A stretch of DNA of 35,463 nucleotides from Cryomorphaceae bacterium. GTDB lineage: Bacteria; Bacteroidota; Bacteroidia; Flavobacteriales; Crocinitomicaceae. Of this stretch, positions 26,683 to 33,881 are shown one piece after another. The DNA lies in assembly GCA_021298235.1 (NCBI GenBank), contig JAJTDX010000011.1, positions 1 through 35,463 of the forward strand. Direction: 5' to 3'. Each line of letters begins with the position of its first letter. Positions within the stretch are counted from its first letter, which is position 1. Position numbers and translations under genes: made by a program. The notes below the pieces were generated by a model, which worked only from the letters and a program-made list of their open reading frames with translations, was not told where the DNA came from and did not search any database.

Positions 26683-27282
26683 TTAAGATTTTATTTCAGT
26701 CAACCAATGAAACCAAACTTCTTGCTCAAAAACAGGAACATCATTGTCGCGACAAACTCTTACTGTGAATGCTGTTCCTCCTTCATCGGGTTTTTCGGTG
26801 TCGTTGTAAACAATAGCTGCCGTCGCCGGAGAAAGGTCCTGATGTCCCAGCACTTTCACTGCATCCCTTAAGATGAGTGCAACTTTGCTCGTGTAGCCAT
26901 CTCTGTTTCCATCCAGGTAATAATTAAGCATCCCTCTCGTTTTGTGTTTTCTTGCTTCATAAACGACTGGATCTTCCCGAAGGATCGATAGCTCGTCGAG
27001 CGAAATATACGTGTAATCCGAGCGATGCTTCTTTCGATGACCTTCCGATGGTAGCACCATCATGACTCGGCTGGGATTGACATTTTTTGCACCACTGCAA
27101 AATAGTTCGTCTGCACCAGTAGCGTTTCCACTTCTAAAAGTTAAGTGGGATGTTTTTTTTGCAATTAATTCACCGAGCAGAACTAATTTTTCCTTGTCCT
27201 CGGCTTTAACCTCTCTTTTACCAACTAGCAGAATTACACTACCCGGATGATCAAACTTTTCAATGAACTCATGTAATAGCAT
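26683..27282 (-). CDS. SLOG-domain-like protein
   Basis: 199 aa, cytoplasmic. The Rossmann-like pattern GSVILLVGKREV followed by LTFRSGNATGADELF (50-61) is the phosphate-binding motif of the SLOG/LOG/DprA-like superfamily (compare SGGAKGAD in family members). The middle part (GHRKKHRSDYTYISLDE, EARKHKTRGMLNYYLDGNRD) and the C-terminus (SPATAAIVYNDTEKPDEG, then TAFTVRVCRDNDVPVFEQEV) look like a family conserved as a unit in phages and hosts. SLOG proteins sense or process nucleotide-like ligands. Its ATG lies 239 nt from the next gene; no partner gene in the same operon. Confidence 0.65.
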   Translation of the reverse strand: MLLHEFIEKFDHPGSVILLVGKREVKAEDKEKLVLLGELIAKKTSHLTFRSGNATGADELFCSGAKNVNPSRVMMVLPSEGHRKKHRSDYTYISLDELSILREDPVVYEARKHKTRGMLNYYLDGNRDGYTSKVALILRDAVKVLGHQDLSPATAAIVYNDTEKPDEGGTAFTVRVCRDNDVPVFEQEVWFHWLTEIKS

Positions 27283-27521
27283 AGATGCATTTCTTAAGAA
27301 CTCAGTTGATGATAATTAGATTAAACTTTTCGAAACTACTAAAAAAAGCGCCAACCGCAGAAAGGTATAGGATTTACGAGTTTTGTGATTTTAATTTTTA
27401 ACCTTGACAAATGAAATTTGATCTTTGAATACGTCTTCCTTTCACTCATCGGCATCACTTTAGATCGAATTTCCATACACAATCATACGGTCGGTCGCTC
27501 CCGGGCGTTTAGCCCAACACC

Positions 27522-27953
27522 CTATGACAGGTGATGGGTATGGTTAAACGCATCCAGCTCATCCTGCAAAGCATCTATTTCATGCTCTGCTTTTTCAATA
27601 AGCTCGTCCAAACTGCCTTCCGAGAGAAAGGCTTCATAACGTACGGTCGAAGACTCGTAACGAGACACGGACAAACCGTGACGAGTATCCACCTGCCGCA
27701 AACGCTTAACGTAATTCTTAAGCTCCGACATTCGGAATATTTTGTCACGCACCTCGGTCGTTGCTGCGTGTATTTTTGTTTTCAGCTCTATGTACCCGGA
27801 CATCTCAAGTGTTATTTTTTCCAAAAGCTCCTCAGGGTTGTATGGTCGGAGGTTCCCCTCGGGGATACTGTTGGAGGCACTCAACTTATCCCACAACTTG
27901 TTTAAGACATTCAGTTTTTTGTTTTTTTCCTTAAGCGCTTGTGCAATGGTCAT
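27522..27953 (-). CDS. DIP1984/septicolysin-like helical protein
   Basis: 143 aa, almost all helical. It matches from memory the pattern of DIP1984 family proteins: MTIAQALKEKNKKLNVLNKLWDKL, PYNPEELLEKITLEMSGYIELKTKIHAATTEVR, SRYESSTVRYEAFLSEGSLDELIEKAEHEI. The family is called septicolysin in some species but its function is unknown. No signal peptide. The stop is followed by a small GC-rich hairpin (GGGC-TAAAC-GCCC, about 27503-27515) that may terminate it. Divergently transcribed from the M48 gene. Confidence 0.6.
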   Translation of the reverse strand: MTIAQALKEKNKKLNVLNKLWDKLSASNSIPEGNLRPYNPEELLEKITLEMSGYIELKTKIHAATTEVRDKIFRMSELKNYVKRLRQVDTRHGLSVSRYESSTVRYEAFLSEGSLDELIEKAEHEIDALQDELDAFNHTHHLS

Positions 27954-28052
27954 TTGATATATTTTAGAATTTCGAGACTTAAACGAACAAACGCATCACT
28001 ACATAACATGGTAATCTATTTTTTTTTAATTTAAGGTCTAAATACTGTCACC

Positions 28053-28955
28053 ATGAAACCCCTTTATTTTTTAATCTGTATACTTTTAGTTAGTTGCGAA
28101 GTCAGCACATCTGATTCTTCGGAAGAATCAGATTTAGAGCCGGTAGAAGAAAAAAATAATTGGCTTGAGGACATCGAGGATCTCGGTAAAAAAGCGTGGA
28201 AAGAAGGCGAGAAGTATACTGAGAAGCTGAAGCAAATCGAAATCAATGGTTTTTCAGTTGATGATGACATAAAGCTTGGAAAACAGCTGGACGAAGAGCT
28301 TAAGAGCTCATCGGAGTATAATTTACTGAGTCGAAACAGCAATCCACAATTATACAGCTACCTTGAGGGCATCAGAAATACCATTCTTGAAAATGGAGAG
28401 TTTAGGTATCGTGACAAATTTGAATGGAAGCTCACAGTAATTGATGACGATGAAACGGTAAATGCATTTTGTGCACCTGGTGGTTACATTTACATTTACA
28501 CAGGTATTTTGAAATACCTAGACAATGAAGCAGAGCTTGCCGGTGTTCTTGCTCATGAGATGGGACACGCTGAAAGAAGACACGGCACAAGGCAAATGAC
28601 CAAATCTCTTGGCATCAAAGCCATATTGGATTTCCTGACAGGCGGAAGTGAGAGTTCATATTATAAAGAAGTAATTAATGGACTCATATCTCTTCGTTAT
28701 TCAAGGCATTACGAACGAGAAGCCGATGAATGTTCAGTGAAGTATCTGTGTTCCTCAGAGTACAAATCAGATGGGGCAGCCGGATTTTTTGAAAAAATAC
28801 TGAAAGAAGAAGGTGAACGATCGTCTGAATTATTGAGTACCCATCCGGATCCGGCCGAGAGAATCTCCAATTTTCATGCTTCCAGAAAAAAAATGAAATG
28901 TACCGGTGACGAGAATTACACAGATCGGTATCTAAAAATGAAAAAATCACTCTAA
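28053..28955 (+). CDS. M48 family metalloprotease, lipoprotein
   Basis: 300 aa with lipobox (ICILLVSC, Cys15) and an acidic Ser-rich linker (STSDSSEESDLEPVEEKN). Zinc motif HEMGH (168-172) and third ligand Glu223 in EREADE; the conserved NAFCAPGGYIYIYTGIL precedes it. This matches the BepA/LoiP-like group of periplasmic M48 proteases, which handle outer-membrane protein quality control; no TPR extension is seen. Monocistronic, with a weak terminator after it. Confidence 0.92.
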   Translation: MKPLYFLICILLVSCEVSTSDSSEESDLEPVEEKNNWLEDIEDLGKKAWKEGEKYTEKLKQIEINGFSVDDDIKLGKQLDEELKSSSEYNLLSRNSNPQLYSYLEGIRNTILENGEFRYRDKFEWKLTVIDDDETVNAFCAPGGYIYIYTGILKYLDNEAELAGVLAHEMGHAERRHGTRQMTKSLGIKAILDFLTGGSESSYYKEVINGLISLRYSRHYEREADECSVKYLCSSEYKSDGAAGFFEKILKEEGERSSELLSTHPDPAERISNFHASRKKMKCTGDENYTDRYLKMKKSL

Positions 28956-28957
28956 TC

Positions 28958-28979
28958 CAATATGTAACATATTGTTTTT
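28958..28979 (+). terminator. Weak terminator of the M48 gene
   Basis: CAATATG-TAA-CATATTG (28958-28974) followed by five T and G. AT-rich 7-bp stem directly after the stop codon. Confidence 0.5.
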
Positions 28980-29258
28980 GTGATATTTAAAAAATAATTT
29001 ACTTTTTTTACTATTTCAGTGTTACTTTTTAAAAGTATGAGCGTTTATTAGCTGCTATTCATTTTTTATGATCCGAACTTCTGCCTCAACCCCTCCCCCT
29101 CCCCTCACAGATGCAAAGTTAAACCGCTGGGTCTTATAACCCTCCGGAAAATTTTCTGAAAGCCTTCGGGCTAAAGAATACCGCTTTTCCTGTCCCGCTG
29201 AAGGACCGGTGGCAATACCTTGTGCTTGAATTTTTAATATCTAAATAACCTGTAATCT
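28980..29258 (+). other. Long untranslated stretch before the sigma factor gene
   Basis: No gene is supported here. It holds an AT-rich part (to about 29060), a pyrimidine-rich CCCCTCCCCCTCCCC (near 29090), a palindrome GAAAATTTTC (near 29150), and GCC-TTCG-GGC (near 29163), a UUCG-type hairpin. The latter part could be a structured leader of the sigma factor mRNA; I cannot place its promoter. Confidence 0.4.
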
Positions 29259-29729
29259 ATGAAAAACCAAATTCTTCCCTTCGTCACAACTATCGTTAAC
29301 AACTTGCTCGGTGGCAACATGAAACATATGAAAAAGGACCTTATTCAAAGTGCCTGTCTTAAGTGTCTCGAAAAATTTCATTTATACAATCCAAACAAAG
29401 GAACCTTTTTTAGCTGGGTATACTCGGTAACGAAGTTTCATTTCATCGATGAGCTGCGCAAAAAAGGGAAAGAGGTGAGTATCGATTATATGGAAGACCT
29501 TTACTTATTTAGAGATTTAAAGGATGAATCATTTGATGAGTCCATGAGAAAACAAGTATATGAAAGTGTGCATGAGCTTCCTGAGAAACAAAAGAAGGTT
29601 GTTTTACTGAAGACGAAGTTTAATTGTTCAGCAAGAGAAATCAGCGAGTTGACAGGAATTCCTGAAAATCAGGTTGCGGCTTATTTTTACAGGGCCAAGG
29701 ACACGTTAAGAAATGATTTGGCTGCGTGA
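29259..29729 (+). CDS. Small sigma-70-type RNA polymerase sigma factor (ECF-like)
   Basis: 156 aa, no signal. Region 2-like segment: DLIQSACLKCLEKFHLYNPN, then KGTFFSWVYSVTKFHFIDELRKKGKE (core binding and -10 recognition). Region 4-like segment: ESVHELPEKQKKVVLLKT, SAREISELTGIPENQVAAYF, YRAKDTLRNDL (helix-turn-helix for -35). No anti-sigma gene adjoins it; the next two genes are on the other strand. A 280-nt leader precedes it. Likely drives a special stress or surface regulon; targets cannot be read from the window. Confidence 0.82.
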   Translation: MKNQILPFVTTIVNNLLGGNMKHMKKDLIQSACLKCLEKFHLYNPNKGTFFSWVYSVTKFHFIDELRKKGKEVSIDYMEDLYLFRDLKDESFDESMRKQVYESVHELPEKQKKVVLLKTKFNCSAREISELTGIPENQVAAYFYRAKDTLRNDLAA

Positions 29730-29734
29730 AAAAC

Positions 29735-29763
29735 AAAAAGGACTTTGAATCAAAGTCCTTTTT
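29735..29763. terminator. Bidirectional terminator between convergent genes
   Basis: AAAAAGGACTTTG (29735-29747), loop AAT, CAAAGTCCTTTTT (29751-29763): 13-bp stem flanked by A and T tracts on each side, so it works in both directions. It contains the stop codon (29750-29752) of the minus-strand gene. Confidence 0.88.
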
Positions 29764-30229
29764 TCAATTTGATAGATTGCTTTATCATACCATTCAGCAT
29801 TCTGAGCAAATCTCTTTGTTCAACCAACTCGAGCAGCAATGGCGCAAGTACACTGTCGTCAGCACCTTTCGCTAATAATCGATGTCTTTCATCTTTTAGA
29901 TGCTCAATTCTTGATTCGGTCTCTTTTTTTGTTCTTAAGATATAATCGAAATCATCAAGCGCTGTCTCAAGTAACAATTGTCTGATTGAGTTCTTTAGAT
30001 GAAAATTTTTCTTGTTCATGGTCAATTCAGCGTCCTTATCGAGCAATGAATCGTGAATGGTTTGTAATTCTTTCCGTACCTCTACCTCCTGAGCTCTTGC
30101 TTCAGCGGCTCGTTCATAATCTTGGACTCTTACATGATCGATTTTCTCAATCATACGTTCGGCAAGCTTCAGTTTAAGCTGAAGAACCTCTTTGAATGCG
30201 TTGTTGAAGTCGGACGGATCGATCTGCAT
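29750..30229 (-). CDS. Coiled-coil protein with UVR-like motif
   Basis: 159 aa, highly charged and helical throughout. Segment VRVQDYERAAEARAQEVEVRKEL (about 33-55) resembles the UVR motif (D-[FY]-E-x-A-A-x-x-R), found in UvrB/UvrC and ClpC-like proteins and in small adaptor-like proteins. The rest has heptad-like stretches (ALDDFDYILRTKKETES). Function unknown. It follows the VWA gene by 19 nt on the same strand, so the two form an operon; its stop is in the terminator hairpin. Confidence 0.7.
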   Translation of the reverse strand: MQIDPSDFNNAFKEVLQLKLKLAERMIEKIDHVRVQDYERAAEARAQEVEVRKELQTIHDSLLDKDAELTMNKKNFHLKNSIRQLLLETALDDFDYILRTKKETESRIEHLKDERHRLLAKGADDSVLAPLLLELVEQRDLLRMLNGMIKQSIKLKKGL

Positions 30230-30248
30230 GATGATAAATGTACAATTT

Positions 30249-30887
30249 TCAGTCTACTGAGTCTAAAAAATCCTTTCTAATCTTGCCCTCTGACTTGTCC
30301 ATCATGTAAGTTCTCATTGAGCTCCCCAAATCGGACATTATACCCGCAACGTGAGATTTTTCGAACGACACAGAATTAACCCGAGATATTCCTAACAGAT
30401 CAGACGACCTCCAAGCGTCAATTCCCGCGCCGAGAAAGTTGAAAGACCATTTCTCTGTTTCTTGAAGTCTACTGATCATCATTCTTATTTGATCTGTTGA
30501 GTAGTTTTTGGAAGAGTTTTCTTCTCCATCGGTAAGAATTACGCAAACTACACTTGCTTTATCAGCTTCTATGTCTGCGCCATACATTTCCTCCAATCTT
30601 CCAATAGATGTTCCAATAGCATCCAACAAGGCAGTTCCCCCTGAAGGCACATAATTACTTTTTGTCAGACATGGTGCCTCGCCCACACTTGAATCTCTAA
30701 AATCAAGGTGAATGGAGCTGTTGAAGGTTGTCAGAGAAAAGGAAAATTCTTGATCCGGAAACTCTGCTTTCAATTCTTTCAACGTATTCAGCTGGTGGTT
30801 AAATCCTTCGATAGTGCTGTCAATGCATGTGACCATCGATCCACTTCGGTCCAGTATGAACTGATAATGTGTTGTTTTGTTTGTCAT
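30249..30887 (-). CDS. Von Willebrand factor type A domain protein
   Basis: 213 aa from ATG 30887 (an upstream in-frame start at 30941 would lack a sensible sequence). Single cytoplasmic VWA domain with a complete MIDAS metal site: DRSGSM (DxSxS) near the N-terminus, Thr in SGGTALLDAIG and Asp in VILTDGEEN. No signal peptide or membrane anchor. It resembles the stand-alone VWA proteins found in bacteria and phages. Co-transcribed with the UVR-like coiled-coil gene; divergent from the amphi-Trp operon. Confidence 0.88.
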   Translation of the reverse strand: MTNKTTHYQFILDRSGSMVTCIDSTIEGFNHQLNTLKELKAEFPDQEFSFSLTTFNSSIHLDFRDSSVGEAPCLTKSNYVPSGGTALLDAIGTSIGRLEEMYGADIEADKASVVCVILTDGEENSSKNYSTDQIRMMISRLQETEKWSFNFLGAGIDAWRSSDLLGISRVNSVSFEKSHVAGIMSDLGSSMRTYMMDKSEGKIRKDFLDSVD

Positions 30888-30994
30888 GTTGTTTATTTTA
30901 AAATTCAAAGTATTAACGTCATCCTGGGCAAATCCTAACAAATTGCTATGTCAAAGAAATATCTGTTTATTTTTATACGAAACAATAGTACCAA

Positions 30995-31210
30995 ATGGAA
31001 AATCGAGATGTAGAAAAAGGATACTCCAAAGAAGAATTTGTGAGTAAATTGAGACGATTAGCAGATAGCATTGAAAAAGGAGAAAACTTCAGGATTTCTG
31101 TCGCAGGCGAGGCTATATACGTGCCGGATCGAGCTATTTTCACAATTGAACATGAGCGAACGGACGGAGCTCACGAACTAGAATTTCAGATTAAATGGAC
31201 GGATCAATAA
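30995..31210 (+). CDS. Amphi-Trp domain protein
   Basis: 71 aa. Pattern of the amphi-Trp domain: EEFVSKLRRLADSIEKGENF, then FRISVAGEAIYVPDRAIFTI, then EHERTDGAHELEFQIKW with the terminal Trp. Function unknown; the family appears in haloarchaea and many bacteria, often near stress or metal genes. Starts an operon with HAD, membrane protein and unknown genes (9-nt gap to HAD). Confidence 0.78.
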   Translation: MENRDVEKGYSKEEFVSKLRRLADSIEKGENFRISVAGEAIYVPDRAIFTIEHERTDGAHELEFQIKWTDQ

Positions 31211-31219
31211 GCGCTTGTT

Positions 31220-31630
31220 TTGATAATTTTTCTCGATTTCGACGGAACAGTCGTTGAACATTCCTACCCTATCATCGGAGCAGCTAACCCCGGTGCCATT
31301 GATGTCATCCGGTCTTTACAGAAGGAAGGACATGAAATCATATTGAACACGTTGCGGGCCGATCTGAATGACGGTTCTCTAGAGGAAGCTATGTCCTATT
31401 TAAATTCGCCAGATCTTGGATTAGAAGAAATCATTCACTTCGAATCCAGAAAGCGTGCTCCACAAGCTTATCCTACCCAACTTCATCCCTCTCAAAAGGA
31501 ATTCTATATTGATGACACCTCCAGCGATGCTCCACTCAGACCCAATATAACATTACCGATGGGCATGATGGTAGATTGGCGAATAGTGAGAAATGACTTC
31601 CTCAGATGGGGATTGATTAAGTCCAGTTAA
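31220..31630 (+). CDS. HAD superfamily hydrolase, short
   Basis: 136 aa. Motif I DFDGTVV with nucleophile Asp6 and Asp8 of DxD, motif II Thr in LNTLR, motif IV FYIDDTSSDAPL. Resembles small BT0820-like HAD proteins without a cap domain; substrate unknown. The start is TTG at 31220, since ORF reading right after the amphi-Trp stop (9 nt) begins MIIFLDFDGT at that codon and no ATG precedes the DxD motif. Cytoplasmic. Confidence 0.82.
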   Translation: MIIFLDFDGTVVEHSYPIIGAANPGAIDVIRSLQKEGHEIILNTLRADLNDGSLEEAMSYLNSPDLGLEEIIHFESRKRAPQAYPTQLHPSQKEFYIDDTSSDAPLRPNITLPMGMMVDWRIVRNDFLRWGLIKSS

Positions 31631-31672
31631 GTGCCTTCTGTTATCTTTTTCATTTGTTTGCGTATGTATGGC

Positions 31673-32038
31673 ATGGAAAAGACAGACAAACAAATCCGGG
31701 AAGAAATTAACGTTGATTATGCAGACAAATCAACTTTTAAAGTGTATTGCATTTTATTTCTTGCACATATTCTGAGGTCCTTATTATCGGAGGTTTTCAT
31801 CTTCATTATCTTTTATATTGCTATTTTATTTATTCCATTTATTTTGTGGCTTTTCACTGGAGATACACCTATGCTTCTTTTGGCATTATTAATTGCCATT
31901 CCCGTTCATTATATAATGTATACGTTTACACCGAGTATTCGGGAAGTTGTGGAGGATGAAGAGCGTATTCAATTACGCGACGAGCTAAACATCGGGATCG
32001 ATGAATTGAAAGCGATTCTAAAAAGTCGTAAAAACTAA
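31673..32038 (+). CDS. Membrane protein of unknown function
   Basis: About 121 aa from ATG 31673 (MEKTDKQIREEINVDY); GTG 31631 and ATG 31664 are alternatives, but the residues they add (MPSVIFFICLRMYG) would be an odd hydrophobic start. Two to three transmembrane helices (about 26-70 and 75-95) follow a charged N-terminus; a charged amphipathic C-terminus (VEDEERIQLRDELNIG) is probably cytoplasmic. I do not recognise it. It follows the HAD gene without a terminator. Confidence 0.6.
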   Translation: MEKTDKQIREEINVDYADKSTFKVYCILFLAHILRSLLSEVFIFIIFYIAILFIPFILWLFTGDTPMLLLALLIAIPVHYIMYTFTPSIREVVEDEERIQLRDELNIGIDELKAILKSRKN

Positions 32039-32046
32039 AATTTAAT

Positions 32047-32619
32047 ATGCTCATAACCATCAGTTGCTTTGGACAAGGCTTGAGATGCTGGACATGTGAC
32101 CTGGAAGAGCACACCTACCATTCACTCGAAAAGATTAGAAGCTCACTTGATTGCACCTACGAAAGCCTACTGTTCAATTTAGATTTCTTGAAGAAACTTG
32201 GTTTTTCAAGTTGGGATCAGCTTGCCACGAAGGAGGTAGAACGCTACTTTTTCATTGACCGAACCAATCGAATAGAGCTAAAACGAGATAAAAAATCTAT
32301 CGCAAAGTTTAAGAGCAATGAGCTTTTACCCGAAAACACATTGTTCCCACTGTATCAGTCAAAATTCAGAGAACTTTCAACGGACGCACCTGAATCGAAT
32401 AAAAAACGAATTGTGCTTTATCAGCTCGAAACGGGTATGTTCTTCAAGTTTAAACTTGAAACCCCGGATTTCAAAATTGAAGAATTGTGTTTTGAGCTAA
32501 AAGAAGGAACTCCTTTTCATCCGGAAATCTGCCTGGCGGGGATTACTTATTCAGAAGGTCCGCTAGAAATTTGTCAGGAAGACACACTAACGCGCAGTTC
32601 AAGAGTCTACACCTATTGA
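32047..32619 (+). CDS. Hypothetical protein, overlaps the end of the RT gene
   Basis: 190 aa, cytoplasmic by appearance, no recognised domain. Cys-rich N-terminal motif RCWTCDLEEH (CxxC-like, C14 and C17) and a helix-rich middle (HSLEKIRSSLDCTYESLLFNLDFLKKLGF). Starts 9 nt after the membrane protein gene and is co-directional with it, so it probably ends that operon. Its last 7 nt overlap the end of the reverse transcriptase gene on the opposite strand, so the two operons meet with no spacer. Confidence 0.7.
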   Translation: MLITISCFGQGLRCWTCDLEEHTYHSLEKIRSSLDCTYESLLFNLDFLKKLGFSSWDQLATKEVERYFFIDRTNRIELKRDKKSIAKFKSNELLPENTLFPLYQSKFRELSTDAPESNKKRIVLYQLETGMFFKFKLETPDFKIEELCFELKEGTPFHPEICLAGITYSEGPLEICQEDTLTRSSRVYTY

Positions 32620-33701
32620 TTCAGTGGAATTGACAATACATTAAGGAATCTATTTTTCATCTTCAGCGTCAAGGCATCATCCTTCCCTCGAATCTGACTC
32701 ATGAAGGCAAGCATTCCATTTAGTCGACGGACAAAAAAACTGATATGGTCGGTAGTTGGTTTGGTTGTTAAATTCAGATGCTTCGCAGCGGCGCTAGGCA
32801 ATCCATTTATTTCTGAATCGAAGATCATAGCCCTAAGCTTCCTTACATACGTTCGGTCTACATTGGCTTTATGATTCACAACGACTCCAGTCACTAATTG
32901 CTTGCGGTTTTTAGATCTTAATCTCGTTTTATCAGCGTTGACATGAAAACCTTCTTTTTCGATCAGATTGTTTAATTCATTTTTAAATGCTTCTGGCATG
33001 AAAGACTGTGACGAAAATGTCAGATCGTCGGCATAGCGAGAGTAATCAATCGCGTAGGTTTTGCACAATTTACAAATTTTGTAATCCAGAGACAATGCAG
33101 CAAAATTTGAAAGTACAGGTGAGCTTGGAGCCCCCTGAGGCAATCGGCCTTTGTATGTCGTCAACAGCGCAAGACAATTAGAGAGGTGTTCATTGAATTT
33201 AAACGGCGAATTCTGAAAAACATGCTTAACCCTTAATGCATTTACTGAATGAAAAAAATCCTTTAGATCCATGTTCAATACATAGTTTTTAGACGTATGA
33301 ACTGAGGCATTTTTCAAGATATTACATGACTTTCGATTAGGATACCTTACAAAACCATGTGTTGTTTGCGGTCTCAGATAAGTGTAGACACTTTGCAAAT
33401 GATCATTCAGTTTTTCCTGGAGTAGTTTAAGAGATTTTTCAGGTATATCTAAAGACCTGAATCCGCCGTTCTTCTTTCTGATATTTTTTTCACTGTAAAC
33501 GGGAGCATTAATATTCCTGAGCAAAGCATTTGCAGAAACACCGGAAAACAGAATCAAATCTTGATCAGACTCGATTCTAAGAAGCTCAAGTGCTTTTTTC
33601 TGGGTACGTGTGAATTGTTTTTTGTTAACCAACGTTGTCTCGAAAGCTCCGTTGCTTATTTCTGAATTGAATTCTATAGCGGTCTGCTGAATATCTTTCA
33701 T
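32613..33701 (-). CDS. Retron-type reverse transcriptase
   Basis: 362 aa. RT fingers/palm with the retron hallmarks in order: RKKNGGFRSLDIP (75-87), NASVH (131-135, the NAxxH motif), MDLKDFF (144-150, first catalytic Asp), LPQGAPSSPVLSN (187-199), YADD (223-226, catalytic Asp pair) and QLVTGVVVN (268-276, the VTG motif). No maturase, integrase or endonuclease domain follows; the end is at about 30 residues after the thumb helices. The N-terminal 70 aa are variable. In retrons the enzyme copies the adjacent msd RNA into msDNA, with a 2'-5' branch. Its ATG is 15 nt after the a2 repeat of the ncRNA, and it is the last gene of an operon with the DnaB-like protein. Confidence 0.93.
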   Translation of the reverse strand: MKDIQQTAIEFNSEISNGAFETTLVNKKQFTRTQKKALELLRIESDQDLILFSGVSANALLRNINAPVYSEKNIRKKNGGFRSLDIPEKSLKLLQEKLNDHLQSVYTYLRPQTTHGFVRYPNRKSCNILKNASVHTSKNYVLNMDLKDFFHSVNALRVKHVFQNSPFKFNEHLSNCLALLTTYKGRLPQGAPSSPVLSNFAALSLDYKICKLCKTYAIDYSRYADDLTFSSQSFMPEAFKNELNNLIEKEGFHVNADKTRLRSKNRKQLVTGVVVNHKANVDRTYVRKLRAMIFDSEINGLPSAAAKHLNLTTKPTTDHISFFVRRLNGMLAFMSQIRGKDDALTLKMKNRFLNVLSIPLNQ

Positions 33702-33716
33702 ATTGATCTTTAAAAA

Positions 33717-33726
33717 GGCCGCTACC
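33717..33726 (-). repeat. Retron a2 repeat arm
   Basis: GGTAGCGGCC, 15 nt before the RT start codon. Followed by TTTTT; together with a1 this could also be read as a long-range terminator, but the RT gene follows directly. Confidence 0.75.
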
Positions 33727-33863
33727 GTGCTTATCCAAATTCACGATGTTCTGACAGAGAGAGCCTGCGATCGGCGGAAGAACAGCGTAAGCTTACGTTG
33801 CTCCCTCTCAGGTCGGATTGCAGGTTACACAATCGCATGTCGCGTGTTCGACACATAAGTTGT

Positions 33864-33873
33864 GGCAGCGGCC
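33864..33873 (-). repeat. Retron a1 repeat arm
   Basis: GGCCGCTGCC, 9 nt after the helicase-gene stop codon (33882). Complement of the a2 arm at 33717-33726, apart from one G-U pair. Confidence 0.75.
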
Positions 33874-33881
33874 AAAAAACA

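Larger units (their letters stand above)
33717..33873 (-). ncRNA. Putative retron msr-msd RNA (157 nt)
   Basis: Lies between the DnaB-like stop (33882) and the RT start (33701). Ends form an inverted repeat as in retron a1/a2: GGCCGCTGCC (33873-33864) and GGTAGCGGCC (33726-33717), 10 pairs with one G-U. Inside on the minus strand: hairpin TGTCG-AACACG-CGACA (33853-33838), hairpin GATTG-N9-CAATC (33834-33816), and a long stem CTGAGAGGGAGC (33811-33800) with GCTCTCTCTGTCAG (33764-33751, 2-nt bulge), capped by the perfect palindrome CGTAAGCTTACG (33786-33797) and further sequence. The first two fit msr, the long one msd. The branching G cannot be fixed by eye. Confidence 0.82.

Noticed and set aside
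27283..27521. Gene in the 239-nt gap between SLOG-like and DIP1984-like genes
   Set aside because: No coding frame; only a small GC-rich hairpin near 27503-27515, perhaps part of a terminator.
32613..33701. Group II intron or DGR reverse transcriptase
   Set aside because: No maturase domain or intron RNA ends seen, and no template/variable repeat pair; the NAxxH and VTG motifs and the structured spacer with a1/a2 arms favour a retron.
33712..33726. Intrinsic terminator formed by the a2 arm and TTTTT
   Set aside because: The partner strand is 147 nt away and the RT gene follows directly, so it is better explained as the end of msr-msd.
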